Source of the DNA: Paramarasmius palmivorus
Lineage: Eukaryota; Basidiomycota; Agaricomycetes; Agaricales; Marasmiaceae
DNA length: 58,189 nucleotides
Direction of reading: 5' to 3'
NCBI GenBank assembly: GCA_037176845.1
Contig: JAYKXP010000222.1
Span: 1-58,189, forward strand
Shown here: piece by piece, positions 10,506 to 23,000 of the stretch
How the letters are laid out: every line of letters begins with the position of its first letter
Numbering within the stretch: position 1 is the first letter of the stretch
Notes under the pieces: model-generated
Told to the model about the DNA's origin: nothing
What the model saw: the letters and a program-made list of their open reading frames with translations, nothing else
The model's database searches: none
Translations under genes and position numbers: made by a program

Positions 10506-13500
10506 ATGGTCGCGGACCTCGCTTCTGAGAGTGATAGCTCTGTTTTGTCTGACTAGTGAGTTCCGCCCCTTGCTATTTCTTTGTTGTTGGATGCTCATCT
10601 TGTGCCTTTCTTTGTCATGTTAACAGTCCTGAGATGTCTCCTGAGGCGTCTCCTGCCGCTGTAGTCGGTGTCGTTCAGGCGGCGAGGTCGGTGGTTGTTC
10701 GATTTTTTGGCTCGATTGTTCACCTTGGTGTCTGTTCAGCGGGGTGAGGTCTTCGGTCTGGGACAAGGACAAGGACAAGGACAAGAAGAAGAAGAAGAAG
10801 TAGGTTGTTGGTTGGAACCCTGGGCGTGTACTCATCTCGGCGTCGTAGGGAGTCTCGTGTTGCAGCGAATGGTGGTGTGCCTGGTGTCGGTTTGGTCGCT
10901 GCCCGTGGTTTGAACGTTGAACGTGATGGGTGAGTGTGGTTGTCGTGGGCTGCTTGGCAGTTTAATGGTTCTCTGTAGATCTTCTTGCCTCGTGGAGCAG
11001 ACTGCCGTTGTTGGGCAGGAGTGAGTCCTCCTTGTTTTTTTGTGTTTATTGTGTGTGACCCGCTTTCTTATACTACCTTGTAGGCGAGGTTCTTCTCCGG
11101 TCAAGGGCGGTGTTCGGGATTTGACTGGTGTGTCGGACAGGACCCGTTCGTAAGTGTGGTTGGCGTGTGCTGGTTTGCTGTTCCTGGATGCTCGGACTGA
11201 CTCGTCTGGTGTAGGACTGGTTCTGTTGGCGCTCGTAAGTCCGATGCGCGGCTGTGAGTCTTTTTTTTTTTGTTCCCTTCTGCTTGGTCGGGTTCTGACT
11301 CGTTTCGTTTTAGGCGTGAGCGAACCTCCAGGCGTTCTCGCGTGGATCAGCCTGTTGGATTGGTGTCTTCGTGAGTTGGTTGGTCCCTGCTCGGTCTCGT
11401 GCCTACAGTTTTCATCTAGGCTGGACGCTATTGATGTCGATGGCGTCGAGAGTTCTACTGGAGTCGAGTAAGTCCTGTCCTTTCTTCGTGCCAATGTGCT
11501 GCGTTTAGTCTATTTATTTTTATTCTCCTTTTCTTTTCCAGGTCCGATCTGTCCTATTGTCCTGCTGCGAAGAGGAAGAGGGTCCGTAGGGAGAATGCTC
11601 TGTCGGTGTTGCCGGTCGATGATGTGGAGAAGAAGACTGTCAGTGTTCAGTACGTGTTTTGCTCGTCTCGTGCTGGGCCAGGATTATGACGTGTTATTCG
11701 CAGAGTGGGTGGGTTGATTTTGCGGTGAGTCTGCACTTGGTGTTCGTGTGGGCTCGGGAAAGGTGATTGTTCGCTCTAGCCCGTTGACGGATTCTGAGGA
11801 CGATCTGCCTTCTCCGAGTACTGTGTTTTCGTCAGGTTCCACTATGGGAAGGTAGGTGGCTGCGGGATGGTTGCTTTTTTTTCGATGCGGTGTTTCATTT
11901 GTCGTCTCCTTAGCATTCCTGGCAGCGATGGAGGGGCCTTTGGTTCCGATGACGCTGATTCGGAGCCACTTCACCCACGTTCGTCTGAGGTTACGGTGTA
12001 TGTCGCGGTGTTGGTGTTCTTGTGATGCATCTGATAATGTTCTTCTCTCCGTTCAGTACGTCAGGTTCTGCGCCAGTGGTCGGCGTTGACGAGCGTGTCG
12101 TTGAGTGAGTTTGTTGCCGTGTATTGGTGTTCGATATGTCTAAATGGTTTCTGTATCGCAGTGGGAGCGTCGTGTCCGATGGCGTGCCATCTGTCCGTCT
12201 GGATGAGCGGTATGTGGCTATGTGGCTGTATTGGGCATTTCTAGCTGACGTTGTTACGCGTTTTTCTTGTCTCCGCGTTTGCTCGTGTCCTGCTTGTGGT
12301 GGGTTTCTGTTGGCATTAGGGAGAAGGGCGTGTTTTTGTCAGGCGCTGTGTTGTCTGACGCTGAGAGCGACATGGATGTGGACGACGGAGATTTGGTCGA
12401 GAATGAGAGTGCAGTTGGATCGCCCCTATTGGACGAGGAGAGGATACACCCGGATTTGCGTGGGGTGTATTCCGAGCTTGGCTGGGCTGATCGGTTCGTT
12501 CTTTGTCTCTCGGTGAATGTATGCTGACTCTGGTGTAGTTTGCAAAGATCTAAGTTCATTGGGTATTCGACGTCGGATACGTCTTTCGACGATTTCGCTC
12601 CGGTTTCTTACGGGGGCTTGCTCGATGGTTTGCCTTCCAGGGTTCGTAGGTGCGTGTCTTTTTTGTTGTTTCTTTTCCCTTCTCGGTGAGCTGATGTTCG
12701 CGGGCAGCAAACTGGTGCGGTCGATGTTGTTCGTCGAGTATCGAGCCGTCAAGAATCCAGTGAGGCTGCCGTTGTCGTCTTTCGTCCGGTCGTGGGAGTG
12801 TCTTCGAGTTCCCCATGCCGAGGGTACCCAGAACGCGGTTTTCGTTCTGACGGGGGTGTCTCTTCGTAGCTATGTTTCTCAAGGTCGGGAAGTCGGCCAG
12901 TCTTATGTCAAGCAACTCCATGTCAGGCCTCTGGAGAACGATTGGGATCTTTTACAGTGTAACGTCGGGACGTTCTTCAACGATTCTCAGTTGCATGCCC
13001 CTGGTCGTCGCAGCGCGCTCATTTTTCAGACGAAGAGACAGGGCTGGAGTCCTCGGCGTGAGCCTTTCTGTATCGGTGGTCATTTTTGAAGGCTAACGAC
13101 TTTTTAGAGTTCGACAAGGATGCCGACAAGCTTGCATCCACCCCTTATTCTGGTCCGTCGAAGGGTCCTATCGGTTCCGGTGCCGCTCTTACGGTCGATG
13201 CGGGTGCCGCTGCCGCGTCTGTGTCCGCTGTGAATGTCCTGGAGAACGGTGCCCCCCCTTACAGGCTTTTCGATGACGGAGGTCCGTGGTTTTTGTTGTT
13301 TTCTCTGCGTGTGCTCGCTTACGAAGGCTTCTAGTTCCTCTGTATGATGGTCGCACTCGCCCAGGTACCAGGGGCTTTCGCTTTCTTCCGGCCGATTGGG
13401 ACTGTTACACTCGTTTACCGCTTTATCCGCATCCCGAGGTGGACGATGGTTCCTTGGTGACGGTCGCTTTCACCCTTACTGGTTTCCGCGGTACCACTAG

Positions 13501-13564
13501 CAGTCATCACACCGTTCATTTCAATGCGTTGTTTGCTATTGTGCTTGGGAAGATAGATGGTTGA
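10506..13564 (+). CDS. Micro-exon-rich gene, disordered N-terminus and conserved C-terminal domain
   Basis: From ATG 10506 at least ten short exons (about 20-110 nt) follow one another with clean GTRAGT/YAG borders. They encode a Ser/Gly/Arg/Lys-rich sequence; one exon has an Asp-Lys repeat from a GGACAA microsatellite at 10760-10786 followed by poly-Lys. An acidic segment with SDMDVDDGD lies at about 12360-12500. A larger conserved region (12690-13030, then 13090-13290 and 13330-13564) ends with YDGRTRPG, DWD, LYPHPEV and HFNALFAIVL before the TGA. That final block resembles one I recall from uncharacterised Agaricomycete proteins ('YDGR...LPLY..PEV...VT.VFT'). Two or three mid-gene junctions are ambiguous in phase. 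The basic and acidic low-complexity N-terminus suggests a nuclear or nucleic-acid-associated protein; that is inference. Confidence 0.55.
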
Positions 13565-15114
13565 TTTGTTTTGTGGGTTTTGGGCTGGTCGGTGGATATG
13601 GGTGATCCTGGTCCTCAATGGCGTGGGCCGTGTTTCGGTTGTGTTTCTCGGGTTTTATTGATTTCTTTGTTTCCTGCTGGTGCTTTTCTTTCCTGTTCTC
13701 GTTTTTTTTTTCCTTGACGGCTTCTTACTTCCATCCCTTTTCCGTGTTCTGGCTTTCTCGCGTGTGACTGGCTGTTTGTCTGGGTTCTCTCTGTGTATAT
13801 GGTTGCTTTATATATGTTTTTTTTTTTTCCTTGTGTGGGTCTTGCTGAGGACTGTCGGGAATTATGGCGTGACGAGCGGAGCCCGTGGTATCGTTATGCT
13901 TCACGTAGGTTTAGTTATCCCGATGCAGGATTGGTGGAGGATGGCGAATAGTTGTCTGATGCAACCCTGAAAGGGATGTCGGTTGTACACCAGTAGACAC
14001 AACAGGTAGTCGGATTGTGGCACTTCCGGCGCGAGGAGAGGTCGCTTTTCTGAGGATCGTCGGGTTTCTTGGTGGTTCGGCGCCGGAGGAGCCAAACCCG
14101 CGTCCCAGTTTCCCTTTCTGCACCAAGTGACTTTGAGTTTCGGAGAATTTTGACTTTTTTGTATGTTAGACACTGAACCCAAACGAGGTTGAACTTCATT
14201 CCACTTTTGGCTGAAATTCGTCGTATTCAATGAAAAATCGCTTGAATCGTATCAGATCTCGTCGATCCGGTTTCTATAGTTTGCCTCGACCCGAGGTACG
14301 TTTGGTAGTTTTTGGTTGGAAATATTGCGTGCGCGGCGAGGAAACCGAGAGATGAGGTAATTTTAAAATTTCTCTCCGCATCTTCGACGATTTCGACTGG
14401 GAAAAGCTAGGGACCGTCTCTGTCTTCCTCAGATCCTCAGGACCTCAAGACCTCAAGACTGCGAGTCTTCTTCTCGTCAATTAATATCAAGTCATCCATT
14501 TCCTCAATGTGCCTCAGGCTGTTTCAATCGATCTATGGGTCTTCTGGCTGGTCTGCTCTATTCCCCGTACATTGGCTCGTTTCTATGATTGTCACTTGAC
14601 TATGCAACCACACAAGGACTCGAATATGGGCAGTTGCAGGGCTTCAGAAGGGTGGTTGGATGGCAACGGGATGAAGGAGAGACGACTGGAAGGTGCGTGA
14701 ATGTCTGTTCCACTTGCGCTCTTATCGACCAATTTATTGAGATACCATAGGTCGCGCTGGGTTATCTGTGGCGCTGACTGGCATGTGTTTGATTTTTCTC
14801 TTGGCTTTGAGCAGTTTGTGGGTGAGAGCAGATATGACTTGAGCGGTACACGTGTGCTCTGTAGTCTCCCCTAGGCAGACTTATACCCACCATGACGGTG
14901 CAAGCTTTAGCATGTCCGTTGCTGTATGACGTCTGCTAGTTATGTCCCCCTCTTGCAGCGCTCACAATTGTTGCCTAATAATAACTCACGTGTATCCCTA
15001 AGCGCCCGGTTGAAATTTTCAACTTGCCTCTGTATCTCATCTTCTCTACGCGACTGCACCAGCAGTCCTACGTAGTTCAATGCAATTTCACTTTCAACCC
15101 AATACTCGAGTGTT
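13565..15114. other. Gene-poor region
   Basis: About 1.5 kb with poly-T tracts (13700-13830) and no supported gene. Short open frames at 13901-14230 occur on several frames of the same strand with no domain. Composition changes around 14230-14480 from G/T-rich to more balanced, which may mark the edge of the DUF6589-type remnant to the right. I see no terminal repeats. Confidence 0.35.
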
Positions 15115-16702
15115 ATGGCCCCAAATGAGAACGTTTCCCGCAGAAATTTCCTTCCCAGCTCGTTCACTCAGTCAACTAATTCCTCGGAATCCTCAGCTTC
15201 ATCGTTTACGGCCGTCGCAGATTCTATACCTTCAAAGCGTGGTCGTGGACGAAGGATTACGCGGTACATTGCATCTCCAGTGCCCCATGTACCACACCTG
15301 AGTTTAAGCCAGCCGTTCATTCAAAGTTTGCGTTCAAATGGCACCCGCGGTCGAGGTAGACCAATAACCCGAAATATTTCTACCCGACCTCTCCCAGACC
15401 CCTCGTCCATCGCCTCTACGTCATTTTTTAGCAGCTGTCAGCTCCCAGAATCCTTTGGCAACACTGAATTCCGACCAAACAGTTACGCCACCCACTCCAG
15501 TCACTCCTACATCCAACGCAACACAACGTTCCCTTGACACTGCGCAGACAGTGAGAAGTGCCGGGACCTACAGACTACCCGTCACCTACGATGTCGCCCT
15601 TGGAATTCGCAATACCGTCGCAAACCACATTCAGTCACCCAATACCAACATTTCTCAGCACCCCGCCCGAGTCTCCGGTCGAAACGCGTGGCACACGACC
15701 TTCAGTGTTGGTGCCCTCAGTCGAATCGTTATCATCTGATGAAGACGACGCAAATGACCTCTTCTCGGACGAGGCACTTTCGCAGCCCAAAGGAAGGTTG
15801 AATGAGCACCAGAAAGTTGGAAAAAGTTCCCGATACCTTATTGGGGAGCTTGGCTTCGACTCAGTAGCGCATTTCATGGTGTCATTCACACAGCAGATTC
15901 GACGAGAGGATGCTAGGACCCGCAGGAAGACGCATTTGGTGCAGGTTCAACGATTTTTGCAAGGGCTACTTCGACATAAACCAGTCCGTCTTGCAGAGAA
16001 CGTCCGTATGCATCGCTATAGCCCGCCAAGCTATCGGTCGAATGAAATCTACCAGGATTTCGATCCCGAAGAGCTTCCTACCGACATCCGTTCCGCAAAC
16101 CCGCAACTATTCAACTGGGCAGTACGAATTGTCGGGAACGAAGTCCACAGGGAGATCAACAAGCTCGGAGAGGTACCAGATAATTCTGTTCCGGGGGTTG
16201 AGAATGTTCCTCCGCGATTGGCTGCCTCTGCCAATGTCCGCATGAAGGAGAATGGTGTTAAGCTGGTCACGAGAGAGAATATCCTTTCTCTTGATCTAAA
16301 GGGGCGCATCGGGCTGTTCCAAATTCGCGCTCCAGTATCCTGGTACATCACGGAGGGGATGTGTGCACCTCGGAAGGATGGGAGGGCCGTTATCCGCAAA
16401 CGAAGGCCGACTGCAATGGTGAGGCTTTCTGAATTACTGGGGTGACGATGATTCTGATTTGCTTTACATTTAGATTCAGTTCTCGGCAGTCAGCTCATTT
16501 GTGCTAGCAAGAAACCGTCTCGCTCACGGATACTTTGCAATGCACGCCGGGATATGGCACTTTGCATGCGGGTCTCACACAGACGTAAAGCGATTGCATT
16601 GTCGGTTGGGCCTCGTGGTTCATGATATGTGCTCTGGGACCCGGTCGAGGAATCGGGTTCTCGTGTTGGGGTGGTCAGTTTCAGAGTGGGACTATCTATG
16701 AA
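15115..16702 (+). pseudogene. DUF6589-type protein, N-terminal fragment (decayed)
   Basis: The first part (15115-15535) is Ser/Thr/Pro-rich and has two AT-hook-like cores (KRGRGR and TRGRGRPITR), typical of DNA minor-groove binding. Reading continues in other frames: 15558-16420, a GTGAGG...TTTAG intron, then 16474-16702. The second part has LGFDSVAHFMVSF...TRRKTHLVQVQRFLQG, and after the intron FVLARNRLAHGY..MHAGIWHFAC...DVKR. These match the N-terminal half of the DUF6589 proteins abundant in mushroom genomes. The reading stops at 16702, and the DUF6589 domain itself is absent. Frame changes at 15455-15560 without good introns plus the early stop suggest a decayed copy. DUF6589 proteins are thought to be transposon-borne, so this may be an old element fragment. 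Confidence 0.5.
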
Positions 16703-16946
16703 TGTGAATAGAATCTGCGCAAATCGCCCAGAGCTCACGAGTTTCATCTGGAGCACGCCGTTCGCGCTGCTGTTGGATTCAGCGGGCAATATATCTTCGT
16801 GGTCTACAGCTTTCGCGTGTGTTATGAGTAGGTAGCCGTTGCATGAAATTCTCGTAGGGTACAAGGTGCTTCGGATGTTGGTATTCCTACACTAGTGGCC
16901 ACATTTTAGTCGCAGCTGCTATAGTAACATCGTTCTCTGCAATGAC

Positions 16947-17300
16947 GTGTATCCTCACGGCCATCACTCCTCTACAGTCCCTGGTCGTCCGCCTGATGTC
17001 TACCATGACCTGGATGATCTCGGAGCTGAACGTCGTTTTACGACTTGCGAGAGAGTCGAAGATTGGTGTAATGTTCTTTGCACTAGTGGGATCTTTTCCC
17101 GGAGTGTATCGTACTGCCATGAGAAAGGCATTGCGGGAGAGGAAGGCACCGGGCAACACGTCGCTGCTGGCCAGTGTCTTTTCCAGCGACGCACTTACGT
17201 GTTGTCTGACCAGGATATCGTTCTTGGCGAGGTACTTCCTCAGCGCCGTCGTGATTTCCGATTCGGGCGGAGTGCAGCGGGGTCCATGGTAGCCTATGTC
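16947..17300 (+). CDS. Possible exon of an unrecognised gene
   Basis: An open frame from about 16920 to a GTAGCC donor near 17289 encodes a mixed-composition peptide with several Cys and His (NDVYPHGH, CERVEDWC). After a TACAG acceptor at about 17369 another open stretch contains YAVDRYIAPGTVL and ends near 17490. The phase between the two does not close cleanly. The segment lies downstream of the DUF6589 remnant but does not resemble the rest of that family to me. Both strands are open here, so the coding strand is not certain. Confidence 0.25.
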
Positions 17301-17850
17301 CCTCTTCTGGCACTCTTTAGACTGTTCAAAATAAGCGATTGTTTTTTTCGATTGCTAATGCGTACAGTACTTACGCAGTAGACAGATACATAGCACCTGG
17401 AACAGTACTTCGTGCTTCCGGGGGGGAACAGGCCGTGGCATCCGTTGCAGATTACCTTGAAAGTGGCCTTCTCTGCACTCCGGCTTCGTAGCTCTACGCT
17501 GGATTCCTCGTTCTGGTTTCGTCAGTGTTGTAGTGAACGGAATCGGGGAGACTACTCACCGCTGGCGTGTTCATCGAGTGACGAGTGTTTGTGGGTTCTG
17601 GAGTCCACGAAGGTATTGATTTTGATCAGCTTGGTCTTCGGTTTTCCTTGCACCCGAAAAACGCCATTCTGACTTTTCGTGTATGGCTCGATTCGTGTGG
17701 CATCGTCAGCTTGTGTTCGATAAGAGAAGAGTTTCGGTTCAGTGCTCGGCGCTTTTCACGTTATCTGACATGTCTCGTGCTCGTTCGTGGGAAAACGTTA
17801 CGTGGCAGGGTGCATTCTCCCTGCTTTGTTGGACGTTCTCCGTTCGACTA

Positions 17851-18006
17851 TACCCTCTATGCCGGTCTCGATGTTCTTTATCTGGGATCTGGTGTCTTTT
17901 TCGGACCTGGGATGACCTGTCCCCTCGATACCCTCTATGCCGGTCTCGATGTTCTTTATCTGGGATCTGGTGTCCTTTTCGGACCTGGGATGACCTGTCT
18001 CCTCGG
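17851..18006. repeat. Tandem duplication, 2 x 78 bp
   Basis: Two adjacent 78-bp units (17851-17928 and 17929-18006), each starting TACCCTCTATGCCGGTCTCG, differ at only a few positions near the unit ends. They lie just upstream of the NTase-fold gene that starts at 18197, so they may be promoter or leader sequence. Confidence 0.9.
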
Positions 18007-18196
18007 TACCGTTGTGCAGGTGAGTCTTGATTTGGTTTGGGTTGATTTCTGGGGTTGGTTGCGCTAAAGTTATCTTTCAGAGAGGGTATAAATATGCTTT
18101 CGTTTTTTGCCAGCAGGGAAGGGTCTCTTAACCTTTGCATCTGTTCCTTCGCTGCGGTTTGGTTGTGAATCGGATATCTCTAGTCTACGCGTCGCA

Positions 18197-19570
18197 ATGG
18201 ATCATCTTACTGCTCTGTGAGTCGAGTTCGTGTAATGCTGGCGAATCGTCGTTAACTGCTGTTGCTTTTGCTTGCTAGACCTTATCCTGCACGAAGTCCC
18301 ATTTTCGATGCGTTGAATCCTGCGGATCTTATGACTGCCAAGAAGTTGTCTTGGGCTCTACGTTGCCAGGTGTCGCAGTACGAGAGGACTACGTTCGGCC
18401 TTAATGCGATTTATGGTCCCTTCTTCAAGTCTTTCGACGATATCGAGCGATTTAGAACCTTTCAGTCCGACAGTGGGGCCTTGGTTTCTGGTTCCGTTCT
18501 GGTTCGAGTTCTTTCTCGCCGGGGGTTTACCCCCTCTGACCTCGATCTTTTCGTTCGAACTGGCCGTGTCCTGGACAGCGGGAAGCTGTTGGGGTCGTTG
18601 GGTTACAAGTTCAAGCCTTTGTCCACTGTTATGGAAGGCAAGCGCGTAAAGTCGTTGGAGCAGAGTCCCGTTTTCCCCGAGGCGGTTGATGCAGCTCTTG
18701 CTTCCCATCATCCCGGTGCTGGTACGGTCGCCGAGCGCTACGACGATTGCTCCGTGGCTGGTGTCTTCAATTTCCGGAACGAAGATGGCATGAATGTTCA
18801 GGTGGTGGCTACTAAGGGTGAACCCGTTGAAGCCATACTAGGGTTCTATTCCAGTGAGTGTTCCGAGCTTGTGGACGTGCAGTCAGTAACGGTTTGCTTC
18901 AGCCCTCGTCATGAACGTCGCCACCGCTACGCAAGTCGTGTCGCTGTATCCAATGACATCTTTCGTTAAGCGTTGGGCGATGTATCTCCGTCCTTACACG
19001 TGGAGCGTCATACATGCTCGAATCAAGTATGAGTTTCGCGGGTGGCAGTCTGTTGACATGGTTACAGCGGCCCAGGCTGCCAGCGTCGATAACGAGTTGT
19101 CTGTTAAGACCAGGTGGTTTGGTGATAGGCATTGTTGGATAATCGACCTCCCCCCCCTAGCGAATCCGGTTTCTAAGCGAGACGCGTTCCACTCGCTGAA
19201 GGTCACCTCCTGGAGCTTGAGGTATTCGGCCGTGTCTGGCGCTAGGATTCTCGTAAATCGGATGACCCTTCCTTCCCTTTCCTCGTCCTATGTCATCACT
19301 TGGGAGGCCGAGAGGGCTGTGTGGCATCATCCCTGTTTTCGGTCATTGGATCCCAGTCGTGTTGCGGAGGTTATTCGCATAGCTCCCCCTTCCGACCCTG
19401 GCGACGAGGACGCGTCTAGTGTCAGTGGCGTAGCCCGATTGGAAGGTGACGGTCCAGGCGAGGTGCCTGACATTGCCGTCGGCGACGAGGTGGTGGAGAC
19501 GGATGTCGCTCAGGACGATGACTCTGTTCGTAGTGAGTGTGGAAGCACAGCCTCGGACAGTCGGCCGTCC
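18197..19570 (+). CDS. NTase-fold F-box-like protein, copy 1, 5' part split by KDZ transposon
   Basis: Exon 1 is 20 nt from ATG 18197, exon 2 runs 18279-18853, and exon 3 runs from 18903 into the transposon at 19571. This structure is shared with 52700-54653. An F-box-like N-terminus is followed by a polymerase-beta-type nucleotidyltransferase signature: SGS, about a dozen residues, then DLDLFV (GS...DxD). Downstream are the family blocks FYST.VMNV, SLYP..SF and RWFGDRHCW. Members of this expanded mushroom family keep the NTase metal-binding Asp pair, but their substrate is unknown to me. The acidic linker (SD, EVVETD, QDDDS) is where the KDZ element landed. The remaining exons lie at 35040-35714. 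Unless the intervening 15.5 kb is removed, the gene is broken; reading continues into the element's TIR for about 60 codons. Confidence 0.75.
19563..19570. other. KDZ target-site duplication, left copy
   Basis: GGCCGTCC directly before the left TIR pairs with GCCCGTAC at 35032-35039 (6 of 8 identical). The match extends one base further (7 of 9) if the G at each outer edge is counted. Zisupton-type elements make 8-bp duplications. Confidence 0.6.
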
Positions 19571-19676
19571 GCCCTTTTTCTATTAAACTCTGTGGATCCT
19601 CAGCACGCTTTTTTGCATAAAATACCGAAGTATCTACGCACACACCCTGCATCCAAATTTGTAAAAAAAACATTAA
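19571..19676 (+). repeat. KDZ left terminal inverted repeat
   Basis: Starts GCCCTTTTT and continues TAAACTCTGTGGATCCTCAG. It is the inverse of 34926-35031, with about five differences by eye (two near the tip, one internal substitution, one A-tract length change, one near the inner end). Confidence 0.92.
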
Positions 19677-19729
19677 ATTACCCTATGGGTGGTCATTCCT
19701 TGCATTATTGTACCGTAGTTGTAAATAAC

Positions 19730-20015
19730 ATGTTTTTTCAAAAAATGAAATAAAATAAGCAGCGTGAAAGGCGGTATAAAGGATAAATGCATAGCTGTCG
19801 TCATGAATCAAGAAGGTCGTAGGGGTTGTAGGGGTCGTAGGGGTCGTAAAGGTCTCAGAGGCGTAAAAATGAATTTGGAAAATGAATTGGGGAAAGGATC
19901 ATTTTTTGTAAAATAGAACACAATAAAGGTAGCTCGTTTTGTAAAAAAGAATATGAGAAACTAGACCTTTTGTAAAAAACAAATACAAAGCAGATAGTTT
20001 TGAAAAAAAAGCATA
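19730..20015. repeat. Left subterminal repeats (GTTTTGTAAAAAA type)
   Basis: At least four short A-tract units resembling TTTTGTAAAAAA occur between the left TIR and the first gene. Inverted versions (TTTTTTACAAAA) occur at 34720-34830 on the other side. Subterminal arrays like these often bind transposase; that role is inference. A four-unit GGTCGTAGG run at 19808-19856 precedes them. Confidence 0.6.
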
Positions 20016-20023
20016 CCTTGCAT

Positions 20024-23000
20024 CTATACGCCCTTCGCTCGCCGGGCCTTCTTCTTGGGGCGTGAATCTGGGTTTGAATCTTCAACACGCGGATATTTCT
20101 GGCTAAGGCGCCTCTGACTATTGGGTGGCGGTTGACTGGCAGGGAGTGGGGTGCTTGCAGTGGCACCAGACCTTCGATGGCTAATGCGTCGTTGTGTGCT
20201 GGATGGCGGCTGGCTGGATGAAATTGAGTCTGAAGTATGTTGGATGCTTCGGGCAAGGCGCCATTGGCTGCTGGGAGGAGGCTGGCTAGCAGAAGGCTTC
20301 TGGGTTGAGATAGGAGGTAGTGCCTGCGGGTTCTCGATTTCCCACTTGACTATTGACTCCACCGTCCATAAAACATCTTCTGCAAGCTCCTTCCAGTCCT
20401 TAGACCCGCCTTCCTTCGCCTCGGTAAGATACCACCATTGAAGGCCCACGATAGGAAGCAGGAGCCCGTTTTGGCCTGGGTATCGAAGCATGCTCCAATC
20501 ACCGCTCTTACTTCTCGAGATGTGACGGTCACCAATTCGCTCTCTCCAGCCAGGGCTGATAGATTCCCACCATGCCCACAAGCCGTCGGCAAATTGCTCA
20601 AGAGGAGGAAAGGGATTAGGAGTAGCATCGAGGCGAGCTTCTTTGAACCACTTCTTGTAAATAAGAGGCCGGCTATCGGATGGGAGGCGACGGGACTGCG
20701 AGTTGGGGTTGGAAAATGAGTAGATGGACTGAAGCGTGAAGAATTGATGGAGGATATGCTGCCATACTGGAAGCTGCACCAAACTCTCGCTGGTGGTGAG
20801 CGTTTTCAGAGCCTGCTCAGCCCATTCACCATGCTCCCCCCTTGGTATCAGCTTTGTAGCTTCTAGCACAAGCTGAGGATGGGCTGGGGTGCTCACAACC
20901 TGGGCATGCTCAGCGAGCTCCAAATCGCCGTCCGAAGTACCAGCCCTGACTGGCAGACTGTATTCATTGCTGACCATGTTGTTGAGATCGTTGATGAGCT
21001 GATCCGTGACCAAGGTCGAGCTGGAGGTGTTTGTCGGCTTGGGATCAACGTCCATGCCATATGAGGCATCCCGTTCGTTGATGGAGATGCTGCCAGTCAG
21101 GCCGTCTTCATGTTCAGGAAATAGCTGGTCCGGATTTTCTGGGTTGAGAGATGAGAAAAATGATGGACCAGCTAACGCTCCATCTCCATGGCTTCGTTCC
21201 AGGTCCCCTTGCTCCTCAGCTTCTCTTTCAATGGAACCCCCAAGATCGTTTCCAAGGTCATCTTCAAGACCATCTTCGAAGACGTCTTCAAGAGTACCTT
21301 CAGAATCTTCCTCCTCGTCGGAATCGTCGGCCTGTAAGATCCTTCGTCTCATCCTGGCGCTCATCTTCTTTGGCTGAGACGGAGCCTTTACCAGTGGCGG
21401 TCGTTTCTTTGGCCGATGTGGGTTCGCAGGATTGCGAGTTGGCCCACCTTCTTTGGTAGTCGTTTGCACTATCATTCGTTAATAAATATATAGCCTAGGC
21501 TGAGGAGCACTTACCATTACTAGGTGATCCTGCTACGGGAGGTGCTGGAGAGCCAGAGCTCCCTGGCTGTACGGTTGACTCTGATGGTTGACGTTGAGGA
21601 ACAATATCCGGGTCCGGCTGTTGCACCCCGGATACCGAGTCTACAACGTGCAAAAAACGTGCCCGTCAGCTAAAGAAGCATCAAGCTGATGTTGATCAAC
21701 GAACCTTGACTTCTCCCATCATTCTCCCTCTCTTTTTTCTTCCCCTTCCCCTTCCCCTTCCCCTTCTTGCTCTTTTCTTTGTCCTCCTTCATTTCTCGCG
21801 GTGCAGGCTCCGCCGTACAGGTCTCAAGGTAAGAGAAGAAATATTTTGTAGCCTTCTTTACTTTCTCCCGGTCATGTTCAACCCACCTCTTTCCGTCGCT
21901 GTTTAAACCTGAATGGATGCTAATTGCTATTTTTAGTCAAACTACACCCATAGTTAGCAGCTCAACTTACGACTCAATCTTGATTTTCTCCCCAGTTTTA
22001 GTACGAGGCATCCCGAGGAATATGGATACGTGCATTCCGGTCATGGCTGAAATATCGGCAGCCCAACTTTCAGCTGCAGGGATGATGTTGTCTCTCCGGC
22101 TACAGGAATTGTTAGGATATAGCTGGGCTAGAGGTTGAAGAAACGCACAGCTCCTTCAGCTCAGGTGAGTCATCTGCGGAAGCAACCGCCTTCGAGCTCT
22201 GGCTGGCCTTGATTTTTGCAAGCTTATTCTGATACACCTCCTCGTTCTTCTTTGACAGTGACTCCTGAAGCTCGCTTGGTTCAGCTTGAAACATTTCCCT
22301 TGCCACTACGCATCGCATAGCAACCCCATGCGTCTTCAGCATCTTCCTCTTCTCTACATCATCCAGGCTATCCCAATCCTCAATCGTTCGCTGTACTTGG
22401 TCAACATCCTCGGCGCTAACCTCCTCTTCCCGCTCGTCGCTCCCTTTGACATTATCTTCATTGCATGCAGGGATATCCTCCGCCGAAAGGCCTTCGAGGT
22501 ATTTCCGCCGAAACTGTTCTTTGACCTTCGCCGAGTTCTCGGGGATACGCATGTAGAATTTAAAGGTTGGAACCCGCACAGGGCGCCTTGGGGGTGCAGA
22601 CAGGCCCCTGTAAAGCGGCTGCCACCCAGTAGCACGGGCGTCATCACCCTTGTGGTTGTAAAACCAGTTTGTCGCCTTCTGCAACGTTCTTTCCATCAGC
22701 GACTTTTGTTGAACACATGCCACGTCACATACCGTCTTGATGGCCTCCCAATCCATCAACACCTCTGTCGTTTCAGAGTCAGGCGTGGGCTCTGCTTCCT
22801 CGTTGCTGCTAGACTGCTGGGCAGCCTCAAAGGTTGCTTTATCAGCAGCCTGCTGGGCATCAGCTGGCACGGTTGTCGAAGTTGACGCCTCCACCGTGTT
22901 CGTACCAGCGGCGTTAGCAGCATCCGGTGCATTGCTGGAGCTGGCACTGTCGGCACTGTCGTTCGAGCTTGCTGCATTAGCGCCTGAGCCGGCGTCAGTG

